This document shows positions 28,400 to 36,954 of a DNA stretch of 64,000 bases, one piece after another (positions within the stretch are counted from its first letter, which is position 1; every line of letters starts with the position of its first letter). The notes below the pieces were generated by a model, which saw only the letters and a program-made list of their open reading frames with translations, had not been told where the DNA came from and ran no database searches. The stretch is from positions 793,765 to 857,764 of the forward strand of contig NZ_JASJOU010000002.1 of NCBI RefSeq assembly GCF_030068605.1, written 5' to 3'. Position numbers and translations under genes: made by a program. Source of the DNA: Xanthocytophaga agilis (GTDB taxonomy: Bacteria; Bacteroidota; Bacteroidia; Cytophagales; 172606-1).

Positions 28400-30055
28400 A
28401 TGAATGTCTCTTTTTTCTCCTTACCATTCAATCATTTAACTAGTACAACTGTGAAATTCCGACATATTTTTGTTGGCCTGGGCTTACTTTTTCCCATACT
28501 AACAGTAAAAGCGCAATATGTGAACGATGCTCTTCGCTTTTCTCAGACTACTCTAAACGGCTCGGCTCGTTTTCAAAGCATGGGAGGTGTGAATACAGCG
28601 TTAGGAGCTGATATTACTTCTGCATCTAATAACCCTGCGGGTTTGGGTTTCTATCGCAAATCCGAATGGAGCATCACCCCTTCTCTGACGTTTACCAATA
28701 ATGATGCTACCATGTTAGGTAGAGGGCTTTCCGATGGCAAAACGTATTTCAGTGTTCCTAATTTTGGTATAGTATTCTCTAATGCCAAACCTGAGAATAG
28801 CTCTGGAGCCTGGCGTGGAGGAAGCTGGGGTATTAGCTACAATCAATTGAATAACTATAATAATCAAATTTCTTTTCAGGGTAATACTAATGAAGCAAAC
28901 TCACTTGTCAGCTATTTACGCTTGCTTACAGATAACCTGAATGTATCCAGTGATCAGTTAGCAGTTAATTCTGATCAGATTGGATTCAACGTTGGCTATA
29001 ATGAAATGTTGGCCCAACTAGCCTATAGTGGATATCTTATTGATCCCTATGATGGTGATGGAGATGACAAACAAGATTATTTTCAGTATTGGCGCTGGCG
29101 TAGCAATCTAAGTGCAAATGCGACAGAAAACTCCGATGGAACATTGACTGAAGATGCATCTTCGGTGAGACCCAATGGTACTATTTCTACTTCCGGGAAT
29201 AATAATCAGTGGAGTTTTAGCTATGGTGGCAATTACAATGATAAACTATATATTGGTGCCAATATTGGTATAGCAAGCATAAAATACAATAGCCGGATAG
29301 ATTATACAGAGGTAGTAGAACAATCAACTTATAATTTCATTGATAACTATACTTTGAGTGATAATCTTAAGGTATCAGGAACAGGATTTAATGCAACATT
29401 AGGACTAATCTATCGCCCTAATGATATTATTCGTATTGGTTGGTCGTTTACATCACCAACCATTTACAACCTGAATGAGACTTCCTATACTACACTGGTT
29501 TCTAATTTCAAAAGACCTAATGACTATAATCTTGATCAATCTAGTGCTTCTCAACGGTCCGTTGATAATGAATTTGATTACAGACTTACCACACCGTTGC
29601 GGACATCTATCGGTGCAGCCATCTTTATTGGTAAACATGGATTCGTATCTGGCGACATTGAGTATCAGCCTTATAGAGCTACCCGTCTGAATGGAGATTT
29701 TGGTACTGCGGCCAGTGGTATTAGCCAGTCAGTGGAATACAACAATGAGATTCGTAGTATATACCGCAATCTATTCAACTTCCGGGCTGGCGGTGAATAT
29801 CGAATATCTATATTCAGGGTACGTGCAGGATTGATGTTCCAGGATGATCCCTTTACCCAATCAACTGATGATCTGAAACGTACACAGATGGCTTATACAG
29901 GTGGGCTAGGAATTAAAGTCAACAAATTCTTTGCAGACTTTGCATTGGCCTATCGAACATCCAAACAAGCATATACTCCCTATACAGATGCCCCCTCTGC
30001 CATAATAAAGAACCAATTTACATCTGCAGTGATTACAATAGGCTCTAGCTTCTAA
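28400..30055 (+). CDS. OmpP1/FadL-family outer membrane transport protein
   Basis: A 551-aa beta-barrel protein with an N-terminal signal (FVGLGLLFPILTVKAQ). The mature part opens with QYVNDALRFSQTTLNGSARF and SMGGVNTALGADITSASNNPAGLGF, the typical hatch-domain start of Bacteroidota OmpP1/FadL proteins (normally NPAG near the N-terminus). Alternating strands follow, and the C-terminus is IKNQFTSAVITIGSSF with the usual terminal Phe. It probably admits hydrophobic compounds across the outer membrane. ATG 28400 is used; a shorter start at GTG 28451 would also give a signal peptide. Confidence 0.88.
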   Translation: MNVSFFSLPFNHLTSTTVKFRHIFVGLGLLFPILTVKAQYVNDALRFSQTTLNGSARFQSMGGVNTALGADITSASNNPAGLGFYRKSEWSITPSLTFTNNDATMLGRGLSDGKTYFSVPNFGIVFSNAKPENSSGAWRGGSWGISYNQLNNYNNQISFQGNTNEANSLVSYLRLLTDNLNVSSDQLAVNSDQIGFNVGYNEMLAQLAYSGYLIDPYDGDGDDKQDYFQYWRWRSNLSANATENSDGTLTEDASSVRPNGTISTSGNNNQWSFSYGGNYNDKLYIGANIGIASIKYNSRIDYTEVVEQSTYNFIDNYTLSDNLKVSGTGFNATLGLIYRPNDIIRIGWSFTSPTIYNLNETSYTTLVSNFKRPNDYNLDQSSASQRSVDNEFDYRLTTPLRTSIGAAIFIGKHGFVSGDIEYQPYRATRLNGDFGTAASGISQSVEYNNEIRSIYRNLFNFRAGGEYRISIFRVRAGLMFQDDPFTQSTDDLKRTQMAYTGGLGIKVNKFFADFALAYRTSKQAYTPYTDAPSAIIKNQFTSAVITIGSSF

Positions 30056-30080
30056 AACCGTATTTCTTCAATAAAAAACA

Positions 30081-30115
30081 AAAAATCCTTCTGTTGCCAG
30101 AGGGATTTTTCTTTT
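30081..30115 (+). terminator. Terminator after the FadL-like gene (possibly bidirectional)
   Basis: A 13-bp stem (30081-30093 with 30098-30110, one G-T pair), a 4-nt loop, and T-runs on both strands, between two convergent genes. Confidence 0.85.
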
Positions 30116-30123
30116 CAACCCAA

Positions 30124-30654
30124 TTATTTAAACAGTTCTGGTAATCTCTCTTTTAGCTGTGAAGCAACAAAAGAAGGTTTTGTCTCATGTGGGAGAAACC
30201 GAAATTGCGACTTTTCATAATGTGGTAAACGATTGGTCTGCATCGTTTCAAGACTACTCCGCAGTTCTTGTACTGATTTATTTGCAAACAAAGGACGCTT
30301 TTGCGTAGCATCTTCGTTAATGGTCAGGCGTTTTACTAATTCCTCAGTAGACACATCCAGAAAAATTGTGATGCCATTTGCATTCATCCACTCCATGTTA
30401 TCAAAAAAACAAGGAGTTCCCCCTCCTGTTGCTATCACAGATCTTTGTAATTGAATGGTCTTCTTTAAGCACTCACTTTCAGCTTGTCGAAAATACAATT
30501 CACCTTTCTGCGCAAATATTTCAGTAACAGGCATCTTCTCTTGCTCAGCTAATACAATATCCAAATCTGTAAACGAGAAACCCAGCGTTTTTGCCAATCG
30601 TTTACCCAATGTTGTTTTCCCGGAACCGGGCATACCAATTAAATAAATATTCAT
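30124..30654 (-). CDS. aroK: Shikimate kinase
   Basis: A 176-aa enzyme from ATG 30654. Walker A is GMPGSGKTT (about residues 7-15), the shikimate-binding Asp is in FTDLDIVL, and VIATGGGTP and the lid region QKRPLF are present. The length is typical. It phosphorylates shikimate in aromatic amino acid synthesis. The frame is open 90 nt further upstream, but the family start is MNIYLIGMPG. It converges on the porin gene and shares the terminator between them. Confidence 0.95.
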   Translation of the reverse strand: MNIYLIGMPGSGKTTLGKRLAKTLGFSFTDLDIVLAEQEKMPVTEIFAQKGELYFRQAESECLKKTIQLQRSVIATGGGTPCFFDNMEWMNANGITIFLDVSTEELVKRLTINEDATQKRPLFANKSVQELRSSLETMQTNRLPHYEKSQFRFLPHETKPSFVASQLKERLPELFK

Positions 30655-30837
30655 ACAAATGAAAAAAATAATAAATTTGCAAGCTTTGCTTAGTTCATTA
30701 CTATAAGTCCGGGAATCTACCTGATCATTTGCTTCAGGTAGCATAGCTTATAACATTTTACAAATATTGTCGTAATTCTACAGTAAAAACAATTCAGCTG
30801 TAAGCATTTTGTAAAAGTACTATCTATTTGATATAAA

Positions 30838-31527
30838 GTGGAAATTCGAGTTACACACGACGGGTCTCATACTCTCTATAGTCCTCTGCTGAATGAAAAC
30901 TATCATTCTATTCATGGGGCTATGGATGAATCTATACATGTGTTTATAGAAGCCGGGCTGAAACCCGTTTTACAGGAGAAAAAGGGAATATATCTACTGG
31001 AAATTGGCTTTGGCACAGGACTCAATGCATGGCTCAGTATCTGCAATGTACAACGTTATTTTCCGGATCATCTGGTGAGTTATGTTGCACTGGAACCCTA
31101 CCCCGTTCCTGCTGAGATTATCAGTCAGTTAAACTATACACATGTTTCCAGCACTTTTGCCTCAATGGATTCCTTGTACTCTCAGTTGCACGAAGTGCCT
31201 TGGGAAAAAGAATCCAAAATACTAAAAGATCAGTTTCATTTACGAAAATTTCCGGTTACACTTGCAGATTTCAAACCTTATTGGCTGTTTGATCTGATTT
31301 ACTATGATGCCTTTGCCCCCAGCAAACAACCTGAAATGTGGGAAAAAGCCCTCTTTCAAAAAATATATGATATTACGGTTCCGGGTGGTATGTTGGTTAC
31401 TTACTGTGCAAAGGGACAATTCAAACGTGATCTGAAAGAAGTTGGCTGGGAAGTAGAATCATTGCCGGGACCAATGGGAAAAAGGGAAATGACACGTGCC
31501 GTAAAACCCATTACAGCACCTTGGTAG
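30838..31527 (+). CDS. mnmD: tRNA (5-methylaminomethyl-2-thiouridine) methyltransferase MnmD
   Basis: A 229-aa SAM-dependent methyltransferase starting at GTG 30838. Family motifs are DGSHTLYSPLLNENYHSIHGA, ESIHVFIEAGL, the SAM-binding LLEIGFGTGLNAW, and FDLIYYDAFAPSKQPEMW followed by LVTYCAKGQFKRDL. It corresponds to the N-terminal methyltransferase half of E. coli MnmC without the oxidase half, the usual stand-alone MnmD arrangement. It completes mnm5s2U in the wobble position of certain tRNAs. No ATG start fits; the upstream sequence has an in-frame block. Confidence 0.93.
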   Translation: MEIRVTHDGSHTLYSPLLNENYHSIHGAMDESIHVFIEAGLKPVLQEKKGIYLLEIGFGTGLNAWLSICNVQRYFPDHLVSYVALEPYPVPAEIISQLNYTHVSSTFASMDSLYSQLHEVPWEKESKILKDQFHLRKFPVTLADFKPYWLFDLIYYDAFAPSKQPEMWEKALFQKIYDITVPGGMLVTYCAKGQFKRDLKEVGWEVESLPGPMGKREMTRAVKPITAPW

Positions 31528-31553
31528 AATAACTTTTATGAGCTATTGTCCGT

Positions 31554-31580
31554 AAACCCCTCCCAATGGGGTTTTATTTT
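31554..31580 (+). terminator. Terminator after mnmD
   Basis: A 7-bp stem (AAACCCC with GGGGTTT) and 7-nt loop followed by TATTTTAT. Its position supports starting the next gene downstream, at 31654 rather than 31546. Confidence 0.65.
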
Positions 31581-31653
31581 ATCCAACATACTCTTAATAC
31601 AATACTATTTTTTGAATACTATTTCTGCAAGGGCCTCGTTTGCTTTATACTCT

Positions 31654-32532
31654 ATGAGAAACTTTTCCATTCTTTTTTTGCTTTTGGTTACCGGAACTTT
31701 ACTGATTGCAGCCTGTAATACGGACAAAAAATCCAATCGTCAGTCTACCTCAGAAACTGTGCTTGCTAAAGCAGGTAACGACATTCTCTACTTATCGGAG
31801 TTGTCGGACATCATTCCTGATGGGCTTTCACAACCAGATAGTACTGCATTTGTAAAGCGCTATGCAGAAAGTTGGGTAAGGAAGCGCCTTCTAATGGATC
31901 AAGCCACTCGCGAAACAGAGGGAGATGCAGAAGAGATTGATAGGAAAGTAGCCGATTACAGAGACTATCTGATACTTCAGGCTTTTGAGAAGCAATATGT
32001 TGACCGTCATATAGACACCACTGTTAGTACTGCCGAAATACAGGACTATTATAAAAATAATCCAGAGAACTTTACCTTGCAGCAAAGTATTGTCAAAGCC
32101 TGGCTGGTAGTAGCCCCAAAAACTACCCCTGGCCTGGATCGTGCCAGGAGCTGGATACGTTCCAATAAACCCAATGACCGCAAAGAACTACAGTCATTCG
32201 CCTATCGATTTGCTAATTTCTATCATCTGGAAGATACCAAATGGACTATTTTTAACGATTTGATCCGTAACACGCCTTTTGCAGACGACAAGAACAATGT
32301 GGCTTTGTTAAAAAATAATCATTTTGCAGAAACTTCCGATCAACAAAATGTATATTTGTTGGCTATTAAAGAAGTACGGCTTTCATCCCAACCTGCACCT
32401 CTTGCTTTTATCACCCCTCAAATCCACGAAATACTCATTAATCGCAGGAAGGTAAAGATGTTGCATGAACTGGAAAACAAGATTTATGAGGAAGCAAAGA
32501 ATAAGAAGGAGTTTGAAATAAAAATCCAATAG
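31654..32532 (+). CDS. SurA-like lipoprotein without a recognisable PPIase domain
   Basis: A 292-aa lipoprotein: ATG 31654 gives signal peptide FSILFLLLVTGTLLIAAC with lipidated Cys about 19. A SurA N-terminal-like helical domain follows (AKAGNDILYLSELSDIIPDG, then AESWVRKRLLMDQA and EIQDYYKNNPENFTLQQSI). The usual parvulin motif (ARHIL-type and GG-DLG-type) is absent. It probably acts as a periplasmic chaperone for outer membrane proteins. It sits upstream of a full SurA-type PPIase in the same direction, so the pair probably works together. Function is inferred. Confidence 0.75.
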   Translation: MRNFSILFLLLVTGTLLIAACNTDKKSNRQSTSETVLAKAGNDILYLSELSDIIPDGLSQPDSTAFVKRYAESWVRKRLLMDQATRETEGDAEEIDRKVADYRDYLILQAFEKQYVDRHIDTTVSTAEIQDYYKNNPENFTLQQSIVKAWLVVAPKTTPGLDRARSWIRSNKPNDRKELQSFAYRFANFYHLEDTKWTIFNDLIRNTPFADDKNNVALLKNNHFAETSDQQNVYLLAIKEVRLSSQPAPLAFITPQIHEILINRRKVKMLHELENKIYEEAKNKKEFEIKIQ

Positions 32533-32616
32533 GTGTTAAAGATTGTTAAATCATACAATAAAAGCAGAAATTCCTTTTCTTTTGTAGACTGGTCCATTTC
32601 CGAAGATCCTATTTAT

Positions 32617-33978
32617 ATGTATATGTTTTCAAAAATGAAGTATTTATATTGTCTTGGTTGCTTGCTGGCAATTTTGTTTGCAGGCATCTGTAGTACAACT
32701 GCCAATGCTCAGGGTAAATCAGTTGACCGCATTGCAGCTAAGGTTGATAACTACATTGTATTACAATCAGAAATCGAAGGATATAAGGCAGAAGCCTCTG
32801 CTGCTGGCAAAAATATGGAAGAATGTCAGATCCTTCAGCAGTTATTGCTGCAAAAGTTACTGGCAGCCAAAGCTGAAATTGACTCTGTAGAAGTAGAAGA
32901 TAAAGATGTGGAATCTACATTAGACCGGAGAATGGAATATATGATCCGGAATCAGTTTGGTTCAGCAGAAAAGCTAATTGAGGCTTATGGAAAAACGCCA
33001 GAAGCATTGAAGGCTGAATTAAGGCCACAGATCAAGGAGCAACTGATGGTGCAGAAGATGCAGGAAAAAATCACAGAAAAAATCAAAGTAACTCCTAGTG
33101 AAGTAAAGCGTTTCTATAATAATCTGCCACAGGATAGTATCCCCTATTTTTCTACTGAAGTAGAAGTAGCTCAGATTGTTAAACTGGCATCTGTAAGTAA
33201 GGAAGAGAAAAATACAATCAAAACACGCCTGAACCAGATCCGTAAAAAAATTGTAGATGGTGGTGAAGATTTTGCGTCTCTGGCCCGCACAAACTCAGTA
33301 GATGGTTCAGCAGCTGATGGAGGAGACCTGGGTTGGGCTAAGCGGGGTATGATGGTACCTGAATTTGAAGGAACTGCTATGAAGCTCAAAAAAGGAGAAG
33401 TATCTCAGGTAGTAGAAACAGAATTTGGGTTTCACCTGATTCAGTTGATTGACAGAAAAGGAGAAGAGTATCGTGCACGCCATATTCTGATACGTCCCAA
33501 CTATTCAGATGCAGATATGAATGTACCTGCTCAGTATCTGGATAGCCTTCGCACACTGATATTGGCTGACAGTATGAAGTTTGAATATGCAGCAAAACAA
33601 TATTCAGATGATAAAGGCACAAAAGGTAATGGAGGTGTAATTTCTGATCCGAACAGCCGTAGCTCTAAAATCTTCATGGAAGCTCTTGATCCAGGTTTAT
33701 ACTTTGCCATAGATACTATGCAGGTAGGCAACATCAGCAAGCCACTTCAGTATCGTACAGATGATGGAAAAAATGCCCTGCGTATCATTTATTTCCGGAA
33801 AAAGATAGCTCCACATACCGCAACAATTGAAGATGACTGGGATAAGATAGCTGCGGCAGCACTGAATGAGAAGAAATCCAAAGCACTGAATGAGTGGTTT
33901 AAGAAATCAAAGGACGAGGTATTTATTAATGTCCATGAAGATTTGAAAGACTGTGATGTGCTAAAAGGAAAACAGTAA
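32617..33978 (+). CDS. SurA-type periplasmic peptidyl-prolyl isomerase/chaperone
   Basis: About 453 aa. Three start codons are close together (32617, 32623, 32635); all yield the signal peptide CLGCLLAILFAGICSTTANAQ. The SurA N-domain begins VDRIAAKVDNYIVLQSEI, and the first parvulin domain includes VEVAQIVKLASVSKEE, FASLARTNSVDGSAADGGDL and GFHLIQLIDRKGE. A second, divergent parvulin domain starts at RARHILIRPNYSDADM. The layout matches E. coli SurA, which helps outer membrane proteins fold. It is followed by a strong terminator. Confidence 0.9.
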   Translation: MYMFSKMKYLYCLGCLLAILFAGICSTTANAQGKSVDRIAAKVDNYIVLQSEIEGYKAEASAAGKNMEECQILQQLLLQKLLAAKAEIDSVEVEDKDVESTLDRRMEYMIRNQFGSAEKLIEAYGKTPEALKAELRPQIKEQLMVQKMQEKITEKIKVTPSEVKRFYNNLPQDSIPYFSTEVEVAQIVKLASVSKEEKNTIKTRLNQIRKKIVDGGEDFASLARTNSVDGSAADGGDLGWAKRGMMVPEFEGTAMKLKKGEVSQVVETEFGFHLIQLIDRKGEEYRARHILIRPNYSDADMNVPAQYLDSLRTLILADSMKFEYAAKQYSDDKGTKGNGGVISDPNSRSSKIFMEALDPGLYFAIDTMQVGNISKPLQYRTDDGKNALRIIYFRKKIAPHTATIEDDWDKIAAAALNEKKSKALNEWFKKSKDEVFINVHEDLKDCDVLKGKQ

Positions 33979-34013
33979 AGTCAGAATATCTATTTAGCAC
34001 CCTTGTATAAAAT

Positions 34014-34057
34014 AAAAAACTACAAAAGTGTTCTCAGCTTTTGTAGTTTTTTGTTTT
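34014..34057 (+). terminator. Rho-independent terminator after the SurA-type gene
   Basis: A perfect 15-bp stem (34014-34028 with 34038-34052), a 9-nt loop and T-rich tail. Confidence 0.92.
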
Positions 34058-34191
34058 TAAGAAAAATATCTATTTTAGACCGAAACAATTTTTACTACTT
34101 TGTGAACTTAATAAACTATTCACACAGGTAATCATATTTCTGACATTCTTGTAAAACATAATAGATTTTATAATCAAACTTTTTAACTATC

Positions 34192-35154
34192 GTGCAATAT
34201 ACTTCTGATGTAGATGCGGCGCGTGCTTTGCAAGAAGCCTACAGCCGGTTAAAAACCGAAATTTCCAAAGTAGTTATTGGTCAGGATGAAGTAGTGAGAT
34301 TATTGCTCACAGCCATTTTTTGTCAGGGACACTGTCTGCTGGTAGGAGTGCCGGGACTGGCCAAAACGTTATTGATTCAAACTTTATCCTCTGCTCTGGA
34401 CCTTAATTTTAATCGTATTCAATTTACCCCTGACCTGATGCCTTCTGATATTCTGGGTTCAGAAACACTGGATCAGGAACGGCACTTCAAATTTATTCAG
34501 GGACCTATCTTTGCCAATATCATCCTGGCAGATGAGATTAACCGGACTCCTCCTAAAACGCAATCAGCCTTACTGGAAGCTATGCAGGAATATGCGGTAA
34601 CCATAGCTGGAAAAAAATATCCGCTGGAAAAACCTTTCTTTGTACTGGCAACCCAGAACCCGATTGAACAGGAAGGTACCTATCCCCTACCTGAAGCACA
34701 GTTGGACCGCTTTATGTTCAATGTAAAGCTGGATTATCCTAAATACCAGTCAGAAGTTGAGATTGTAAAAAATACTACTTCATCCAGTTCACAAACAATC
34801 TCTCATGTAATCAGTGGGGAGGAAATTAAGTATTTTCAGACATTGGTACGTAAAGTACCTGTAACAGATAATGTAGTGGAATATGCCGTAAAGCTGGTGC
34901 ACAAAACTCGTCCACAAACAGAACTGGCATCTAATGAAGCCAATCAGTATCTGGAATGGGGCGCAGGTCCTCGAGCTTCACAGTTTTTGGTGCTGGGAGC
35001 CAAATGTAATGCACTATTTATGGGTAAATATTCACCGGATATCGAAGACGTTCAGGCAGTTGCTATTCCAATTCTTCGTCACCGTGTGGTACGTAACTTC
35101 AAAGCTGAGGCTGAAAACGTAACGGTAGATGATATCATCCGGAAACTGCTGTAA
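34192..35154 (+). CDS. MoxR-family AAA+ ATPase
   Basis: A 320-aa ATPase starting at GTG 34192. It carries KVVIGQDEVVRLLL, Walker A GVPGLAKT, FTPDLMPSDILG, Walker B IILADEINRTPPKTQSALLE, sensor 1 ATQNPIEQEGTYPLPEAQLDRF with the Arg finger, and a C-terminal lid domain with GPRASQFLVLGAK. MoxR ATPases act as chaperones for metal or enzyme-complex assembly, usually encoded with DUF58 and von Willebrand factor A proteins. No such partner is next to it here, so its target is unknown. A terminator follows. Confidence 0.95.
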   Translation: MQYTSDVDAARALQEAYSRLKTEISKVVIGQDEVVRLLLTAIFCQGHCLLVGVPGLAKTLLIQTLSSALDLNFNRIQFTPDLMPSDILGSETLDQERHFKFIQGPIFANIILADEINRTPPKTQSALLEAMQEYAVTIAGKKYPLEKPFFVLATQNPIEQEGTYPLPEAQLDRFMFNVKLDYPKYQSEVEIVKNTTSSSSQTISHVISGEEIKYFQTLVRKVPVTDNVVEYAVKLVHKTRPQTELASNEANQYLEWGAGPRASQFLVLGAKCNALFMGKYSPDIEDVQAVAIPILRHRVVRNFKAEAENVTVDDIIRKLL

Positions 35155-35183
35155 GCGTTTACTAGTATATAGGTTATATTTTG

Positions 35184-35215
35184 CACCAGGTAATGAAACT
35201 ACCTGGTGTTTTTTT
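35184..35215 (+). terminator. Rho-independent terminator after the MoxR gene
   Basis: A perfect 9-bp stem (CACCAGGTA with TACCTGGTG), a 7-nt loop and seven T residues. Confidence 0.9.
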
Positions 35216-35395
35216 ATCTATCTGAAGTTCAGATATTCAATTAACCGCGTAAAAAACACCACAAGACTAGTAATACTTTCCCCAGAGCCTATACTTCAAA
35301 TAGCCACTATCTGTTAATCTAACGCGTTTTTGTCAACAGGCATGCTATTGTCACAGAATACTATAAAACCAACAGAGAGTAAGCTCTTTACTAAT

Positions 35396-35626
35396 ATGAT
35401 ACATCCTGAAAATCAAAAAAAACAAGAACCTGCAGAAGCAGAAAGAGATGATCATTTGAAACATAGTAGTCAACAGATCACGAATCAGAAGCAGAAACCG
35501 GAATCAGACCCTAATAGAAAAGAGGATGATTTGGAAAGTGGTGATAATGTGGCTCAACGCGAAACCGATGCCATGGACGAGACCACAGCCCAAGGGAAAC
35601 GGTCTATTAGTGATGATGGTTTCTAA
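35396..35626 (+). CDS. Small hydrophilic, probably disordered protein
   Basis: A 76-aa protein from ATG 35396 (MIHPENQKKQEPAEAERDD), made almost wholly of Gln, Glu, Asp, Lys, Ser and Asn. A longer start at 35330 is possible. No domain is recognised, and it looks intrinsically disordered. Evidence for coding is the open frame, its composition and a strong hairpin that begins in the stop codon. It is convergent with trmD. Confidence 0.55.
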   Translation: MIHPENQKKQEPAEAERDDHLKHSSQQITNQKQKPESDPNRKEDDLESGDNVAQRETDAMDETTAQGKRSISDDGF

Positions 35627-35660
35627 CAAGAAAGACAGGTGAGAGCCTGTCTTTCTTGTT
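35625..35660. terminator. Hairpin overlapping the stop codon, between convergent genes
   Basis: A perfect 15-bp stem (35625-35639 with 35646-35660) and a 6-nt loop, between the small protein and trmD. Its T-run is poor on the plus strand, but the position fits a bidirectional terminator. Confidence 0.7.
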
Positions 35661-35673
35661 GTCTGCATTTAAT

Positions 35674-36351
35674 CTATTCATTCAGTAAATCAGGGCGCCG
35701 GGTGCGAGTGCGCTGTAGTGCTTGTTCATAACGCCAGTCATTGATTTTGGCTTCATGACCGGAAAGCAATACTTCTGGAACAACCCATCCCTCAAAATCT
35801 GCCGGGCGTGTATAGATAGGTGGTGCCAACATATCATCCTGAAAAGAATCTGTCAGTGCAGATGTTTCATCAGAAAGCACACCAGGAATCAACCGGATAA
35901 CAGAATCAGAGATCACCGCTGCTGCCAGCTCTCCTCCCGATAAAACATAGTCCCCAATACTGATTTCCTGAGTTACAAAATGTTCCCGTACACGTTCGTC
36001 TACTCCTTTGTAGTGTCCACACAAAATCAATAAGTTCTCTTTCAGCGACAACCGATTGGCGATTCGCTGATTCAAACGCTCTCCATCAGGAGTTACATAG
36101 ATGATTTCGTCATATGTTCTATCTTTTTGTAACGAACGGATACAGTTTGCGATAGGCTCAATCATTAACACCATTCCGGCTCCACCACCAAAGGCATAGT
36201 CATCTACCTGTTTGTGTTTATAGGTAGTATAATCCCGCAGATCGTGCACGTTTACGGAAACCAGTTCTTTATCCTGTGCCCTTTTCAGAATAGAAGCAGC
36301 AAAAAAGCTGTCGAGCAATTGAGGCAAACAGGTAATAATATCAATACGCAT
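35674..36351 (-). CDS. trmD: tRNA (guanine-N1)-methyltransferase TrmD
   Basis: A 225-aa SPOUT methyltransferase with the expected start [17 protein letters not shown], the knot-forming [33 protein letters not shown] and the C-terminal [20 protein letters not shown]. It methylates G37 of tRNAs to prevent frameshifting. It follows rimM by 45 nt on the same strand, as in the common rpsP-rimM-trmD-rplS order, although rpsP and rplS are not present here. Confidence 0.97.
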   Translation of the reverse strand: MRIDIITCLPQLLDSFFAASILKRAQDKELVSVNVHDLRDYTTYKHKQVDDYAFGGGAGMVLMIEPIANCIRSLQKDRTYDEIIYVTPDGERLNQRIANRLSLKENLLILCGHYKGVDERVREHFVTQEISIGDYVLSGGELAAAVISDSVIRLIPGVLSDETSALTDSFQDDMLAPPIYTRPADFEGWVVPEVLLSGHEAKINDWRYEQALQRTRTRRPDLLNE

Positions 36352-36396
36352 ATATTCTTAATTAACAAAACCAGAAGTTAGTATCACTCATTCTAT

Positions 36397-36954
36397 TTAC
36401 TCCTCTTCATCATCTGGATTTTCTTCTCCTTCGCTCAAAAAGACTTCCAGTAGTCCTTCCGGCAGAGAGACATAGACAATCTTCTGTTCATGATCAGCCT
36501 TTTTCACAATCTCATCGTTCACAGGAATCAGAACCTCTTTTCCCTGATACTTCATAGCCAGCAAATCATGGCCTGGCATATCATAGATAGCATCTACTTG
36601 CCCTAAATCGCCTTTAGTTTCATCTACAATCGTATATCCCATTACCTGATGATAATAAAACTGATCGTCTTCCAGATCAGGCAGGTTATCCAAAGGCAGA
36701 AACAATTTATTTCCAATCAGAGCTTTTGCCGCATCTATCGTATTTACATCTTCCAGTTTTACAATAGCCCTGTTTCCCTGCAGGTTATAGGACTCCATAA
36801 AATACGGCACCAACTGTCCTTTTATCTGAATAAAAAACGAATCCATCTCTTCATACTCATCCGGATCATCTACATCCAACATTATTACCAGTTCGCCTTT
36901 TAATCCATGGGTTTTGGCAACATATCCTAATTCAAAGCAATCACGTATTTGCAT
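36397..36954 (-). CDS. rimM: Ribosome maturation factor RimM
   Basis: A 185-aa protein with the RimM N-domain (ELGYVAKTHGLKGELVIML, ALIGNKLFLPLDNL) and PRC-barrel (YHQVMGYTIVDETKGDLG, GKEVLIPVNDEIV). It ends in an acidic tail, ENPDDEEE. It helps 30S subunit assembly via S19. Its start overlaps the end of the upstream membrane-protein gene by 14 nt, which suggests coupled translation. trmD follows. Confidence 0.95.
   Translation of the reverse strand: MQIRDCFELGYVAKTHGLKGELVIMLDVDDPDEYEEMDSFFIQIKGQLVPYFMESYNLQGNRAIVKLEDVNTIDAAKALIGNKLFLPLDNLPDLEDDQFYYHQVMGYTIVDETKGDLGQVDAIYDMPGHDLLAMKYQGKEVLIPVNDEIVKKADHEQKIVYVSLPEGLLEVFLSEGEENPDDEEE

Noticed and set aside
31546..31653. Upstream extension of the SurA-like lipoprotein
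   Set aside because: It contains the mnmD terminator; the signal peptide and lipobox start at 31654.
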